Shown: one piece after another, positions 25,785 to 36,212 of the stretch
Numbering within the stretch: position 1 is the stretch's first letter
Layout: every line of letters starts with the position of its first letter
Assembly: GCA_013365365.1 (NCBI GenBank)
Contig: JABVXU010000001.1
Coordinates: forward strand, 744,001 to 808,000
Length of the DNA: 64,000 bases
Direction: 5' to 3'
Origin: Cruorifilaria tuberocauda
Lineage: Eukaryota; Nematoda; Chromadorea; Rhabditida; Onchocercidae
Program-made: the position numbers and the translations under genes
The notes under the pieces: model-generated
The model's database searches: none
What the model was told of the DNA's origin: nothing
What the model saw: the letters and a program-made list of their open reading frames with translations, nothing else

Positions 25785-28700
25785 ATGTCGTCGTCCGTTG
25801 AGAGGTATGAAGGATTATTTTTGTTGCTGAACTCTCCTTGAAAATTCATCGGATTTGGAAGAGTGTGTACAGGATTTACGAGATTTGAATTGCTGGATGA
25901 GATTATTTCTTCCAGCTTTTCTAAAGTCAGAGATGAATTGATGATTTTGTGAGTGCTAGTGAAATGTTAGGATGTGCTGAAAGATCTGAAAATGAGAAAA
26001 TTTGGATGAGATAGTAAATTTATTAGCTGCTATAATAAATAATCTTAAGGAATAAATGGAGGTTAATGACTACTCATTTCTATTTCTTTTCTAGTTTTTC
26101 TAAGTTGCAGTTACTTATCAGCACAAGTATCTGCTCCCAAATCAATAACCGATGCTACTTATGACGGAATTATCTACGTAGCTCACTCACTTACAGAAAC
26201 TGGGAAATATGAAGTTCTGAAACCATTATTACCGAGCATCATTGCATATTCTGAGGTTATCATAAGACATCTTTCCGTTATCATTCCATAAGTTTGGATC
26301 GATTTTAAAGTGTTTCCGTATTTACCCACTTCAATACCATTATTTTTACCTCTAACATGCGAAAAAAGCTTCCAGTAATGAAACAGAGCCATACTGGGAT
26401 TTTAAGTAATTTGATATATCAATATTCTAAATTCTTTCAGATTCATAAAGATATTGAAAATACTACCACGGTGATTCTAGTCGATGGAGATGTTATTCCA
26501 TCCAGGAAGCTGATTTTTGCAGGGACGGGGCCAGTTAATCGAGATTTCGATGACGTGCGCCGTTTCGGTATAGCCGCTCGAAACGGCATGAAATTGTATG
26601 TGAGCATATTTCCTTAATTGAAAAAATTAAAAAATTTTCACCAACAAATTTGACGATTCTCGTTTTAATTGGAAAAAAAGCAATCATTAAATTTAATGCG
26701 AGAAATCCAAAAATTCAGATTTATTTGTAAGGAACTTTTTTGCACAATTTCATTCTTTTTATGTTATAAAAGAAAATATCGTAGTATGATTGCTGTTGCA
26801 GAGCTTTGAAAACTGGTATGAAAGCACCATTGATTTTAACTTTACCGCATAAGAAATATCCACAAGCAGAGTTAGTATCAGCTCTTGGCGCTATGCATGA
26901 ACTTTATATACCGCTTAATGTGCGAGAAGAAGAGAAAAAAACGAAAGTCAATTTTGTCGGTTTCCATGCGCTCGACTATGATCAAGAGTTGAGTTTGAAT
27001 CGTCTCAATTACCTGTAGAGAAAAGTGTGGGACAACTGTTATGTATTTTGATAAAGGATCAAAAAGTAAAAACAATTTTCCAGGTATTGGTGAAATTAGT
27101 GAAAGCACTTGATGCAGCATTTACTGTTTGTCGAGATATCGGCGATTCAGATCCTCAGCGGATGTCACCACCTTACGTTGCAGAATACATCACCAATGCA
27201 TTTAATGGAACAAATATTAGCACTCACATAATTTCTGAAGTCACAGTATGTTTGAAGTAATTGTGATATTGTAGAAATAGTTTTAATATGAAGAGTTAAA
27301 TTTAGGGACGAAGATGTCGCAAAAAGAATTTTGAGATAGCTTGATTAAATTTATCACGTATCGGAACTTTGCTCTTAATTTTTGAGATTCAACAGTCCAC
27401 ACTTTTAGGATATCGAACGTGAATTTCCTCTCATGGCAGCTGTGAATCGTGCAGCGAACAATGTTAAAAATCACCAAGCACGTTTAATATGGCTTGAGTA
27501 CAATCCAGAAGGCTCTTATGATCAAACAATCATGCTTGTCGGCAAAGGTCAATTTTGAAACTCGGATAAACAAATAATTTATAAAACAATAGTTCTTTTT
27601 TGATATTGGTACAATTCTTCTTTCAAGGTGTTACAATAGATACTGGTGGCGCTGATTTAAAAACAGGTGGGAATATGTTTGGAATGTGTCGCGACAAATA
27701 TGGTGCTGCAGTTGTTGCTGGTATTTTCAAAGCTTTGGAAATTTTGAAGCCAAAACATATAAAGGTTCGTTCTTGTTTAATTTTGAGTCGAAGTAAATGG
27801 TAGAAAAATGTTTATCTATCGTGCTGCTTTGGTAAATCAACGTCAACATCTCAGCAAAACTTTATTTACAGTTCTGTGGCTATATGTGCATGGTTCGGAA
27901 CAGTATTGGTTCGAACTCTTATACATGTGATGAAATCATTCGCTCACGTAGTGGGAAACGTATTGCGATATGCAATACCGACGCAGAAGGTCGTATTACG
28001 ATGCTCGATCCTTTGACGAAGATGGTTGAGCTAGTGAGATGTTAAATCATCATTGGATTAATCAAATGTGTGAAAAAGAAATTGGACATAAAAGTGGTTG
28101 TAAATGGAGCAAAATTAAAGTACAGAAGTGCAAAAAACTATCATTTAATGTATATCTTTTCTGTCCAGTTTCTTTTCCACACATCTGATAGTGATTCCAC
28201 TGCTTAGAAATTAGAGTTCGTTAGTTCCATTTTGAACTTTTCATTTTAGGCGGAACTAGAGAAGAAACCACGATTGTTTACGTTGGCTACGTTGACGGGT
28301 CACTGCGTGCTAACCTATGGCTACATGGCAGCAGCAATGGATAATGGTCCAGCACGTGCAGACCATACTGCTGAAACAATTCGTGACTGGGGTGATATAT
28401 TTGGACAGCCTGTTGAAGTATCACGATTACAGTGGGAGGTGAAATTTTGCTTTAGAATTTAAAAAATAAGAATGACAAAATAACGGTTTCTTTTATAATT
28501 TAAAATATTATTCAAGCAAAAATAGAATAAATAGTTTTTAGTTGTGGTTTTGGAGCTGAAAAAAATTTTTCATATTTATTTTTCGATTTTTCCAAAACTC
28601 TTGAAGTACGAAAATTTCGCCTCTTCCAATTCAAAACGTTTACTAAGAGCGGTGAATACTGACAAATTAACATGTAAAAAGAGAAGCATAAAGGTTTCTG

Positions 28701-29140
28701 TTTTCAGGATTTTGATTTTCATGAAGCTGAAAGTGAGGCTGCAGACATACGACAGGCAAATACACTACCATCTGTGAAAACGTTGCGGGGTCATCAAGGA
28801 CCAGCAGCATTTCTTTTAAAAGGTTCAAGATTGGATGAGCATGGATGCGACTCAAAAACTCCCATTGCGTAACACTTTTTCTTTCAAGAACTTTGATATT
28901 CAATTAGTCATTCACACATAGCTTACCTATTTCAATTTTAAAAAGAGACGGAATAAAGTAACAGGGAAGTCATTGATGAAATATTGTAATATAAGATACG
29001 GCAATTTATAATTGTACATTTTTAGATATACGCACATTGATATGGGTGCTTGTATGGGTTTTCATCCTAAAGTGAGCTATCCCAATCCACTGCTGGCGTT
29101 AGCAGCAACGTTAGTGTTTGAAATTTTCTATTTTTTCTAA
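25785..29140 (+). CDS. lap-2: M17-family leucine aminopeptidase-like protein (W07G4.4/LAP-2 type)
   Basis: Cytosolic metallo-exopeptidase expected to remove N-terminal residues from peptides, with two divalent metal ions. Exons: 25785-25804, 26111-26255, 26441-26595, 26802 to about 26992, about 27067 or 27084 to 27245, 27409-27547, 27628-27764, 27872-28033, 28250-28438, 28708-28868, 29026-29140; about 530 residues. The tiny first exon encodes MSSSVE. The M17 core is intact: LVGKGVTIDTGG (metal Lys and Asp), DLKTGG (catalytic Lys), MCRDKYGAAV (Asp), NTDAEGR (Asp, Glu, Arg), followed by ATLTGHCVLTYG. N-terminal part (ALGAMHELYIPLN, ALDAAFTVCRDIG) resembles the C. elegans protein W07G4.4 rather than LAP-1, as judged from memory. 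The exon 4/5 junction is unresolved: no single GT-AG pair keeps both sides in frame with all coding-looking sequence. The C-terminus (LLALAATLVFEIFYFF) assumes read-through of a GTTAGT. Confidence 0.9.
28096..28129 (+). repeat. Direct repeat copy 1 (aminopeptidase intron 8)
   Basis: A 34-bp segment that recurs at 29211-29244 with 31 of 34 bases identical (shared core AAATGGAGCAAAATTAAA). This copy lies inside the intron 28034-28249 of the aminopeptidase gene. It could be part of a dispersed repeat family or a local duplication. Confidence 0.6.
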
Positions 29141-29537
29141 ATGACTTCGAAAACATGTAAATTTTGGTTTTCAACGTCAACCTTTTCATATTTCCTTAAA
29201 AATTAAAATTGGTTGCAAATGGAGCAAAATTAAAATACAAAAGTCAGAATACCATCGTCTAATCAAATTTAACCAATATAGGTATAAAAGTTGCGCTTGT
29301 CTAAAAAATTAATTTTTCAGATATATCTTTCCCCATGCCAATTTGTCATTCAAGATGTGATGACATATCAGTGCCTTCTAATTTCTTGCTGTTCAATTTT
29401 TCATATTATTTCTGTTTTGAAATGATGCTGAGCGCTGTATCATATAAAATAAACGAAACAATCGCATAAATTTTACACTGGATAATATGTGTGCATATAA
29501 ATATCCATCTCACATCTACCATCCATCTTTCACTACT
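29141..29537. other. Short convergent intergenic interval
   Basis: About 400 bp between the 3' ends of the aminopeptidase gene (plus) and the small membrane protein gene (minus). It holds one copy of the 34-bp direct repeat. AATAAA-like words on either strand near 29448 could serve as polyadenylation signals. Nothing else seen. Confidence 0.5.
29211..29244 (+). repeat. Direct repeat copy 2 (downstream of aminopeptidase)
   Basis: Second copy of the 34-bp segment at 28096-28129, about 70 bp past the aminopeptidase stop codon and in the same orientation. Similarity fades on both sides. Confidence 0.6.
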
Positions 29538-31906
29538 TCAACGACTTTCAACAATGACCAGATTTCCATAAAATGCCCACGATAACATCATTATGCAAAC
29601 AACTGACTGAATTAGAAAGCAGATCTGAAATCCCAAAAAAAATCTAAATTTCGCTTTCTATAAAGTTTACAAGCAATTAGCAATGAGTTTAATAAGTAAT
29701 CTACTGAACAAACTTACAGCTGTCCCAACCATCAATCGATAACTTTCGTAACGGCTCCAGTCATTTCGCTCCAGTAAGAATGAAACCGCAACAATTAGCG
29801 AGCAAATTGCAAGCACCGTTAAGATTGTATTCACAATTATCTCCTGAAAAATATGGAAGATATATCGGATTGCTCTAGCCCTTGGAACATAGTTATCTAA
29901 GTCACATGTTTTGCTTAGCATATAACTTGAATAATTCGCACAATAATATATCAAATTCATATGGAACGGTTATAGGATATAAATCTTATTACTCGGAAAG
30001 GAATTTTCCTCATTTTACCGAGAAAAATGGATGAATATCAAGAAAGACTCGAAATGATGCTGCTGCCATCAATTTTCCTTTCTTTCCACTTAAAATTCCG
30101 GAAAAAGCTTTATTTAAATAGTTCAAAAAATTTTTAGTGCTCAAGTATTTGTATTTGCTTTTTTAATCAAAATGACACATAGAACACGGAACTCTCTGCA
30201 AAAGAGAGATTATGTGTAACTACTTTTTTAAATAAGTTGAACGAAATGTCAAAATTATCTATTCTTAAATATTGGTAAAGTGGTAGAATTCAATAAAAAG
30301 AGTTTAAGTTTAAAATATAAGTGAAAAAATAAAGGATTGTAACTAATAATAAAAGAGAAGAGTTCTCAAAACAATGGAATTACATAGATGTAAACTATGA
30401 AGACGTTGAGGAAATTCCATAAAATGAGAGCACTGAATAAAAATGTATTTTCGAAAAATTTTCATAAATATTTCCCATTTCTGAATTTAGAAACTACACT
30501 TTTTTAAGAAACAAAAATTTCTTCGCAACATCTTTACATGAAATTTATGACTTTTTTAAAAAACAACTCTTTTCGAACTCTCACTGCTAGCTATCGGAGA
30601 TGAAATAACCACTACAGTATTCTCGAATACTGACTGAGAGATAAATTTTCCAGTTTCCTCTTCTGTAGATCCCCTCTTGATAAAAGATTATTGTTGTTCT
30701 ATGCTTTATTTATCACTCTTTTGAGAAGCTATTTGTTTGCACTTGTAACGCTACCATATGATAATTCATGTCCAGCTTCAATAAAAGTGAGAAATGCTTT
30801 CCCTACTGCACATTTGTTGGTTGCAATAGCCAAACTTCAGTCCATAAAAATTATGTCGATATTTTTTTCAGTGCGAATTTCCTGATCTAACATAAAACAA
30901 CAGAGATGAATTAATAATTTTGCCATATATTATATATCATCCATCACGTTTATCAGTTATTCTAGTAAGATGTATTATTCATTATTGCAGATATAAAAAT
31001 CCAAGTTATATCATAACAGGGGCATTGTTATTGTTTATCGATCCACGACAACGATTTGACGTATCATCATTAAAGATCATGATGATCAAACCACTTGTTT
31101 ATAGTGACAATAAATAAATAATTAAATGATGACGAAAATACACTATTTCATTTCAGTTCTCACATATATATGGTATTTCTTTTATTTGGCTTTTTATTTT
31201 CCTCTTATTTTTAATTTTCTCTTCATTTTATGATCCGTTGCTTACAAAATATAGCAAAAAAACTTACGACAGTCCTGATGAAGAATATTTGTTGTAGAAC
31301 AGAACCAATACTCCATCCAAGTAACAATCCGCAGGCAAGTGCGATAATAATATAAGTCGTGGAATAACTTGCACGAACACCTTTGTCTTGTAAATAAATT
31401 AACAATATTACAACCAGTGCAATGATCTAAACAAAATATTATCTCACTTTATAACATTTCATAAAAATGTTTTGGTCAATTTATGTTAATCTTTTTTCTT
31501 CAGCATGGCGAGCTGTGCAAGAAATAGAGAACAATCAAAAATAGAGAAACTATAGTTTTAAAGAGTTTCAAAGTTTTGAGGGCAAATTAAAATGGTAGAA
31601 TTAAGTATTGCTTAATATAATCCACAATTTATCAGTAGTTGATTTCAATAGCCCTTTGATGATTAAAGCACTTATTTGCATTACTGCTTCATCCTTCAAA
31701 AAGATCATACTCTTTTGCGTACCGATTCATATATAATTGATTACATGATGCCTTAAATTGGTACAAAATGTAAATTTGAAAATTATTTCTATCTGAAATC
31801 GAAAACTAACTACAGTGAGTAGTTTAATAACCCAAACAGGGATTGTTGAACTTCGAAAACCAGTTGTACGAGTTGTTGTAACTGTTGTCCGGCTTACGAT
31901 CGGCAT
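29538..31906 (-). CDS. Small four-helix membrane protein (MARVEL-like topology), unidentified
   Basis: Four exons on the minus strand: 31814-31906, 31268-31426, 29718-29843, 29538-29624; every junction is phase 0 and the total is 154 residues. Predicted helices lie at about residues 24-44 (VWVIKLLTIIALVVILLIYL), 54-74, 85-108 and 116-140, with a short Thr/Arg-rich cytosolic N-terminus (MPIVSRTTVTTTRTTGFRSS) and short loops. The evenly spaced four-helix plan with a charged loop after helix 3 (LLERNDWSRYESYR) recalls MARVEL-type vesicle or junction proteins, but I recognise no specific family and this is a topology argument only. Intron 2 is 1.4 kb. Clean splice sites (GTAAGT donors, TTTTCAG acceptors) and in-phase joins support a real gene. 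Its 3' end converges on the aminopeptidase gene. Confidence 0.65.
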
Positions 31907-32001
31907 TGCATACGAAATATTTTAAATTATCTTGAAAATATTTTTTATACGACTTAAAATAAAACTAGTTCATTCCACTATTAGCTAATATTTGATATTT
32001 T

Positions 32002-32064
32002 GGAATGCGTATTTTCAGAAATTAAGATCAAATTCTGATCTTAATTTCTGAAAATAAGCATTCC
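32002..32064. repeat. Near-perfect 29-bp inverted repeat, 5-bp loop
   Basis: Arms at 32002-32030 and 32036-32064 are reverse complements at 28 of 29 positions, with the inner 21 bp perfect (TATTTTCAGAAATTAAGATCA and its complement) around the spacer AATTC. It lies about 100 bp upstream of the start of the small membrane protein gene. It could extrude as a cruciform, form a stem-loop in RNA, or be a footprint of a foldback element. Confidence 0.85.
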
Positions 32065-34309
32065 TATCATTATAATTATTGCGCTTATAATTGGATAGCC
32101 TACTAATAATTTAATTTTCATATCTGGAAGCGAACCACTTTCTGAAATCTCGGTAACAATTAATTTTACTTATTATGATCACAAATGAAATTTAGAAGTT
32201 AATTATGAATTGAGTAAAATTTTAGAATGCAAAAATAATCAGATAGCATTAGAAGAATCTACGTAAAGCAATAATAAATAAGTGGAAAAAGTATATTCTG
32301 CGGACAAAACAAGTAAAAAAAGCGTAATTTTAAAGGACGTGAACTATATATGAAGAATAAATAAGGAGCGTTTTCGAGAAGGAATAAATGTTATGTGATT
32401 GTAGTGGGAATGCTTCAAAGTGAAATATCTCCAAGCGTTCACTAGAAGAAAAGCAGGAGGATGTTTCGCAGATGATTTTATAGTTGACGCATCACACTAG
32501 CAACGTTAGCACTTTATAGTTTAATTTAAAAATAGCACAGTAATGCAAGCATTTTACGAGCATTACTTTGAACATAATTTTTATCAATGTTTTAGCGACA
32601 TTGGACTATTAATTTGCAGTCGCTTTAGTGGATTCATGAAATAACTGATGATAATGGCATAGTAAAGAAATGTGATGAGATAAAGAAAAGAGGACAAAAC
32701 TGGAAGCACTGGGCATAATAATTTGTCATGAATCAGTCAATGTAGTTATTCATTTTTGAGAATTATATGAAAAATTAATTTTACTGAATGATATTATTTT
32801 TTTGAAGGATATCAATGAGATTATATATCATTACATTAAGAAGGAGTAACTAGGAAATACTAGGAAAGTTTAATTTGTGCTCGACAAAAAACAATACGAA
32901 AGCTAAACCATCTCATTTCACATTTCAACTGGGAATGACTAATGAGTCCAAAATCCGTCTCATCTATCCTATCTCTCCTCTTTTGTTCTCTCACTCAGAT
33001 TAGAACTAGAAGAATATTGCCAACGTCTCCACTATCAACTTGACCCTTCATCTCACAGATGGACCATCGAGTAAAGCTAGAAATTAAAATTCATCAGAAG
33101 TTACCGAAATATACCTGAAATTTACGAGGCAGTGGAAAAGAGAAATTTCTGCACTCGTTGAATACAGTGAAGGAAAGGAGGGAGGAATTGCTTCCTCAAC
33201 TTCGGCAGTGTATCAGTAACAGTTACCCTTCTTCCTTTCCCTTTTTCTCTCTTTCTGTCCCTCTGCCTTTCACTGATTCACCCGAGATCTATTCCACAAA
33301 AACCCTGTATCTTCCACTTCCTCTCTTTCTTTTAACAACAATTGCTTCTCCCGCACTTCCGAAAGTTAAACGTTCGGGAAGCATAGACTAGGTGGTTTCC
33401 AGATCGGACATATGAGATTTTTATGCTATCTACATGTGAAATTACAGTGAGTGTAATAAGTGACGGCAAAGAGAAGAAAGTTGATCAAAATTTTAGAATA
33501 TATTTTATAATTATAGCTTTGAGGAAAGTTCCAAAAAAAGAAATGAATATTTGATGCAAATTAGAGGGAACGGAAGGATTAAATTCATTTTGATTTAATG
33601 GATGATAAAACTAATACATTCGGAGAGCGGAAAAATGATACCATGAATCCGATTTCGTACAACATTTTTAAGATTTCCGCATGCACTTCAATGTCTGTCC
33701 CGTCATTTTGAATATCTTTTCTCTTATTTTAATTCCTCTTCCATTCATTTTCTTCTTGCAGAAAGTCGATATAAATAGAAGGAAAGAAATTAACGTGCAA
33801 TACAACCATTTCATTGCAGCATAATGATCGGGAAAAGGAAATTTCTCGAGTGTAAGTATCATTTCGAGCAATTCTAGTATGTCTTTGTTGCAGGAACATC
33901 GGGAAACAGGGAGTTCTATTTGTGCACCAACTTCTGAACCTTATCTCATCTCATTCCTCTTTCTCTCCTTTTCTTTTGGTTTACAAATTGGAGAGATTAG
34001 CTTAACGAGATTTTCTGAAACTAAAAACAACGAATTATAGTCCTTCTGTGTTTCGAGCTTGCTTCCTTCTCGAATATCTGTCTACTCATTTTTGTATTCT
34101 ATTGAAATTTTTAAAAATTTCTTGCTTTCATCTTCCTTGTCCTCCTACTGGTCTCTTCATCGTTACATCAAGATTACATTTGATCACAAGTCAGCTTGTG
34201 ATCCTTGTTATTATGATTTTGATTTCTCCGGAATCGATTTCAATTAGTTTCTTGGAGATTGGTAAACATTCATGTCTCTAGGAATCAGATAAAAATGCAG
34301 GAATAAACA

Positions 34310-34365
34310 TTATGAAGAGGGAGAGGAAAAGAAAGGGGAAGAGGGAGAGAAGGAGTGAAAAGATG
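34310..34365 (+). repeat. Purine-rich tract (GA-rich)
   Basis: About 55 bases with almost only A and G on the plus strand (GAAGAGGGAGAGGAAAAGAA and on). Simple low-complexity sequence; may be structural only. Confidence 0.5.
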
Positions 34366-36207
34366 TGAATCAGAGTGCCCCGAACATCTGCCTCCTTCTC
34401 GTTTTTCTCCTTTTTCACGAAAGAATGCAACGATTGTCCTTTTCAGCATCGCAAAAGCTCTGATAGGAAGTGAGCCTCAGATCCTATCACTCAATCACAT
34501 GAGCAGCTAATCATGGGGCTCTCTTCACCTCTTCTGCAGCTATCACAACGCCATAAACAATCACAATCCCATAAACAGTCCACTATCTTTTTTACTTTAC
34601 GCTCATAGCTCACACTCTCTTCTAATTATTCACCACCTAAGAAGCATTTACGCATTTGATCACGTATTAATCGTTAGTGTCAGGGTTTTCATGAATTTTC
34701 CCACAAATCATTCATCACTGCTTTCTTACATTCACTGAGAATTTAGCTGTATATAACTTGTTGGAATAGTTTTTATGTATTGAATGTAAATGTCCTCTTT
34801 CATCATTGAATATTTTTTTCCTTTGGTACTGGAGGAAAAACATTGCTTTTTCAGTAATGCTGAAAAGATAATTTAGGGCTGAATGTAGTGAATGAGTTAC
34901 ATGGAGGAACTATGGGAGAAAAAAAGAGAGGGGACGTATTATGAGATGGAATGTCTTCTAATTCAGTAATAATAGCAATCAACATTAAGTTCAAAACTAA
35001 AAAGTCTCTTCTTTTGTTTATTTGAAGTCTTCTCAGCATAAAAATGGAAAAATAGAAAGGTTAAACCTCCTTCTCATCCCCTCAGCAGTATGCCTTCTGC
35101 TTCACAATATCGAAATTTCTTATTTCCAGTTTTTCATACGTTTCTCCCGCTTGTGTCTATTTCGTAAAACATTTCTTCTAATTCGTTGAAAAACATCGGT
35201 TACCCATTTCACTTCTTTTTCCACATAATTTTGATGCTCGCAATGAAATCCAGTTAAAAACTCAATATTTTTAAAGCTACAACACTATAAAAGAAAGACC
35301 CGTGTTATCGCATTTCCCGGATATTCCAAAAGTTCATCGTACTTCAGGATGATTTCTCTTTCATTCCTCTCTTCCCGATCAGTTTTTCCATTGGGATAAA
35401 GTTATTGCGTGCTGCATCGCTATGCAAATTTCTCTTATTAAAAACAGAACTATGTGTCAATAGAAAAAGAGAGCTATGTGTTTTGAATTTACGGATATCT
35501 ACGGGATTGTTCGACTTCCGAGTTTTCCTGCTGCGAGACATGAGAGATTAAACTAATCAGAATGTATTATTTAGGAATTAAAATAGACAGTATCAGAGAA
35601 TGGATGGTATTAGAGAATCCTACTTGTTAATCCTACTACTTTCCTACTAGTTTATGCTAATTTGAAATGAGAAGGGATGTATTCTGGAAAGATTTTAAGA
35701 AAAGTCAGGTTTGGGCAGATGAACAATCATTCGACGTAAAAACCGTTTCAGGATTTGGTGATGAAAAGGAATCATGGCTAACGTAGTTTATGAACATATC
35801 GTTTTTGCATATAAAGAATTCCAAATAATTTATTCCTTTCGTCTTTTGAAATGAGATGTCTGAATTTATTTTGTGAAAATTGTTAGTTATCGACGAGCAA
35901 AAATAATAGTTATTTTTTGATTGGATGAATAATTTATTTCTTAAATTTTACAGACGCGTAACATTAGTTTTATAACACGGAGAGGAAAATATGACTTGTG
36001 GTACCGTTCAATATTTTGAAGAACATCTGTAAATTTCCATTTCGCAACATCTGCTAGCATTTCTTTCCGCTCTGCATATCCAGTCTTTTGACAATGAATG
36101 GGTATAGGTTCAATTTTATTGGTGCTTATACAATAAATCAGTTCCATTATTGAAATTATTAATATTTGTACTCCATTAGATGAGATGAAAATATGTAATT
36201 AAATTGC

Positions 36208-36209
36208 AG
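36208..36209 (+). other. Predicted trans-splice (SL) acceptor of MAP4K
   Basis: AAATTGCAG ends three bases before the MAP4K start codon at 36213, with only ACA between. There is no room for a 5' UTR exon sequence of normal length, so spliced-leader addition is the likely explanation. Confidence 0.6.
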
Positions 36210-36212
36210 ACA

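Larger units (their letters stand above)
31907..36208. other. Divergent intergenic region with inverted repeat and purine/pyrimidine tracts
   Basis: 4.3 kb between the starts of the small membrane protein (minus) and the MAP4K (plus), so promoters of both should be here. Contains the 29-bp inverted repeat at 32002-32064, pyrimidine-rich stretches near 33220-33350 and 33940-33985, and a purine tract at about 34310-34365. The open frame at 33158-33391 is just the pyrimidine-rich sequence translated. No gene seen. Confidence 0.6.

Noticed and set aside
33158..33391. Plus-strand frame with Ser/Pro/Leu runs
   Set aside because: It is a translated polypyrimidine tract (CTTTTTCTCTC-like), not a plausible protein.
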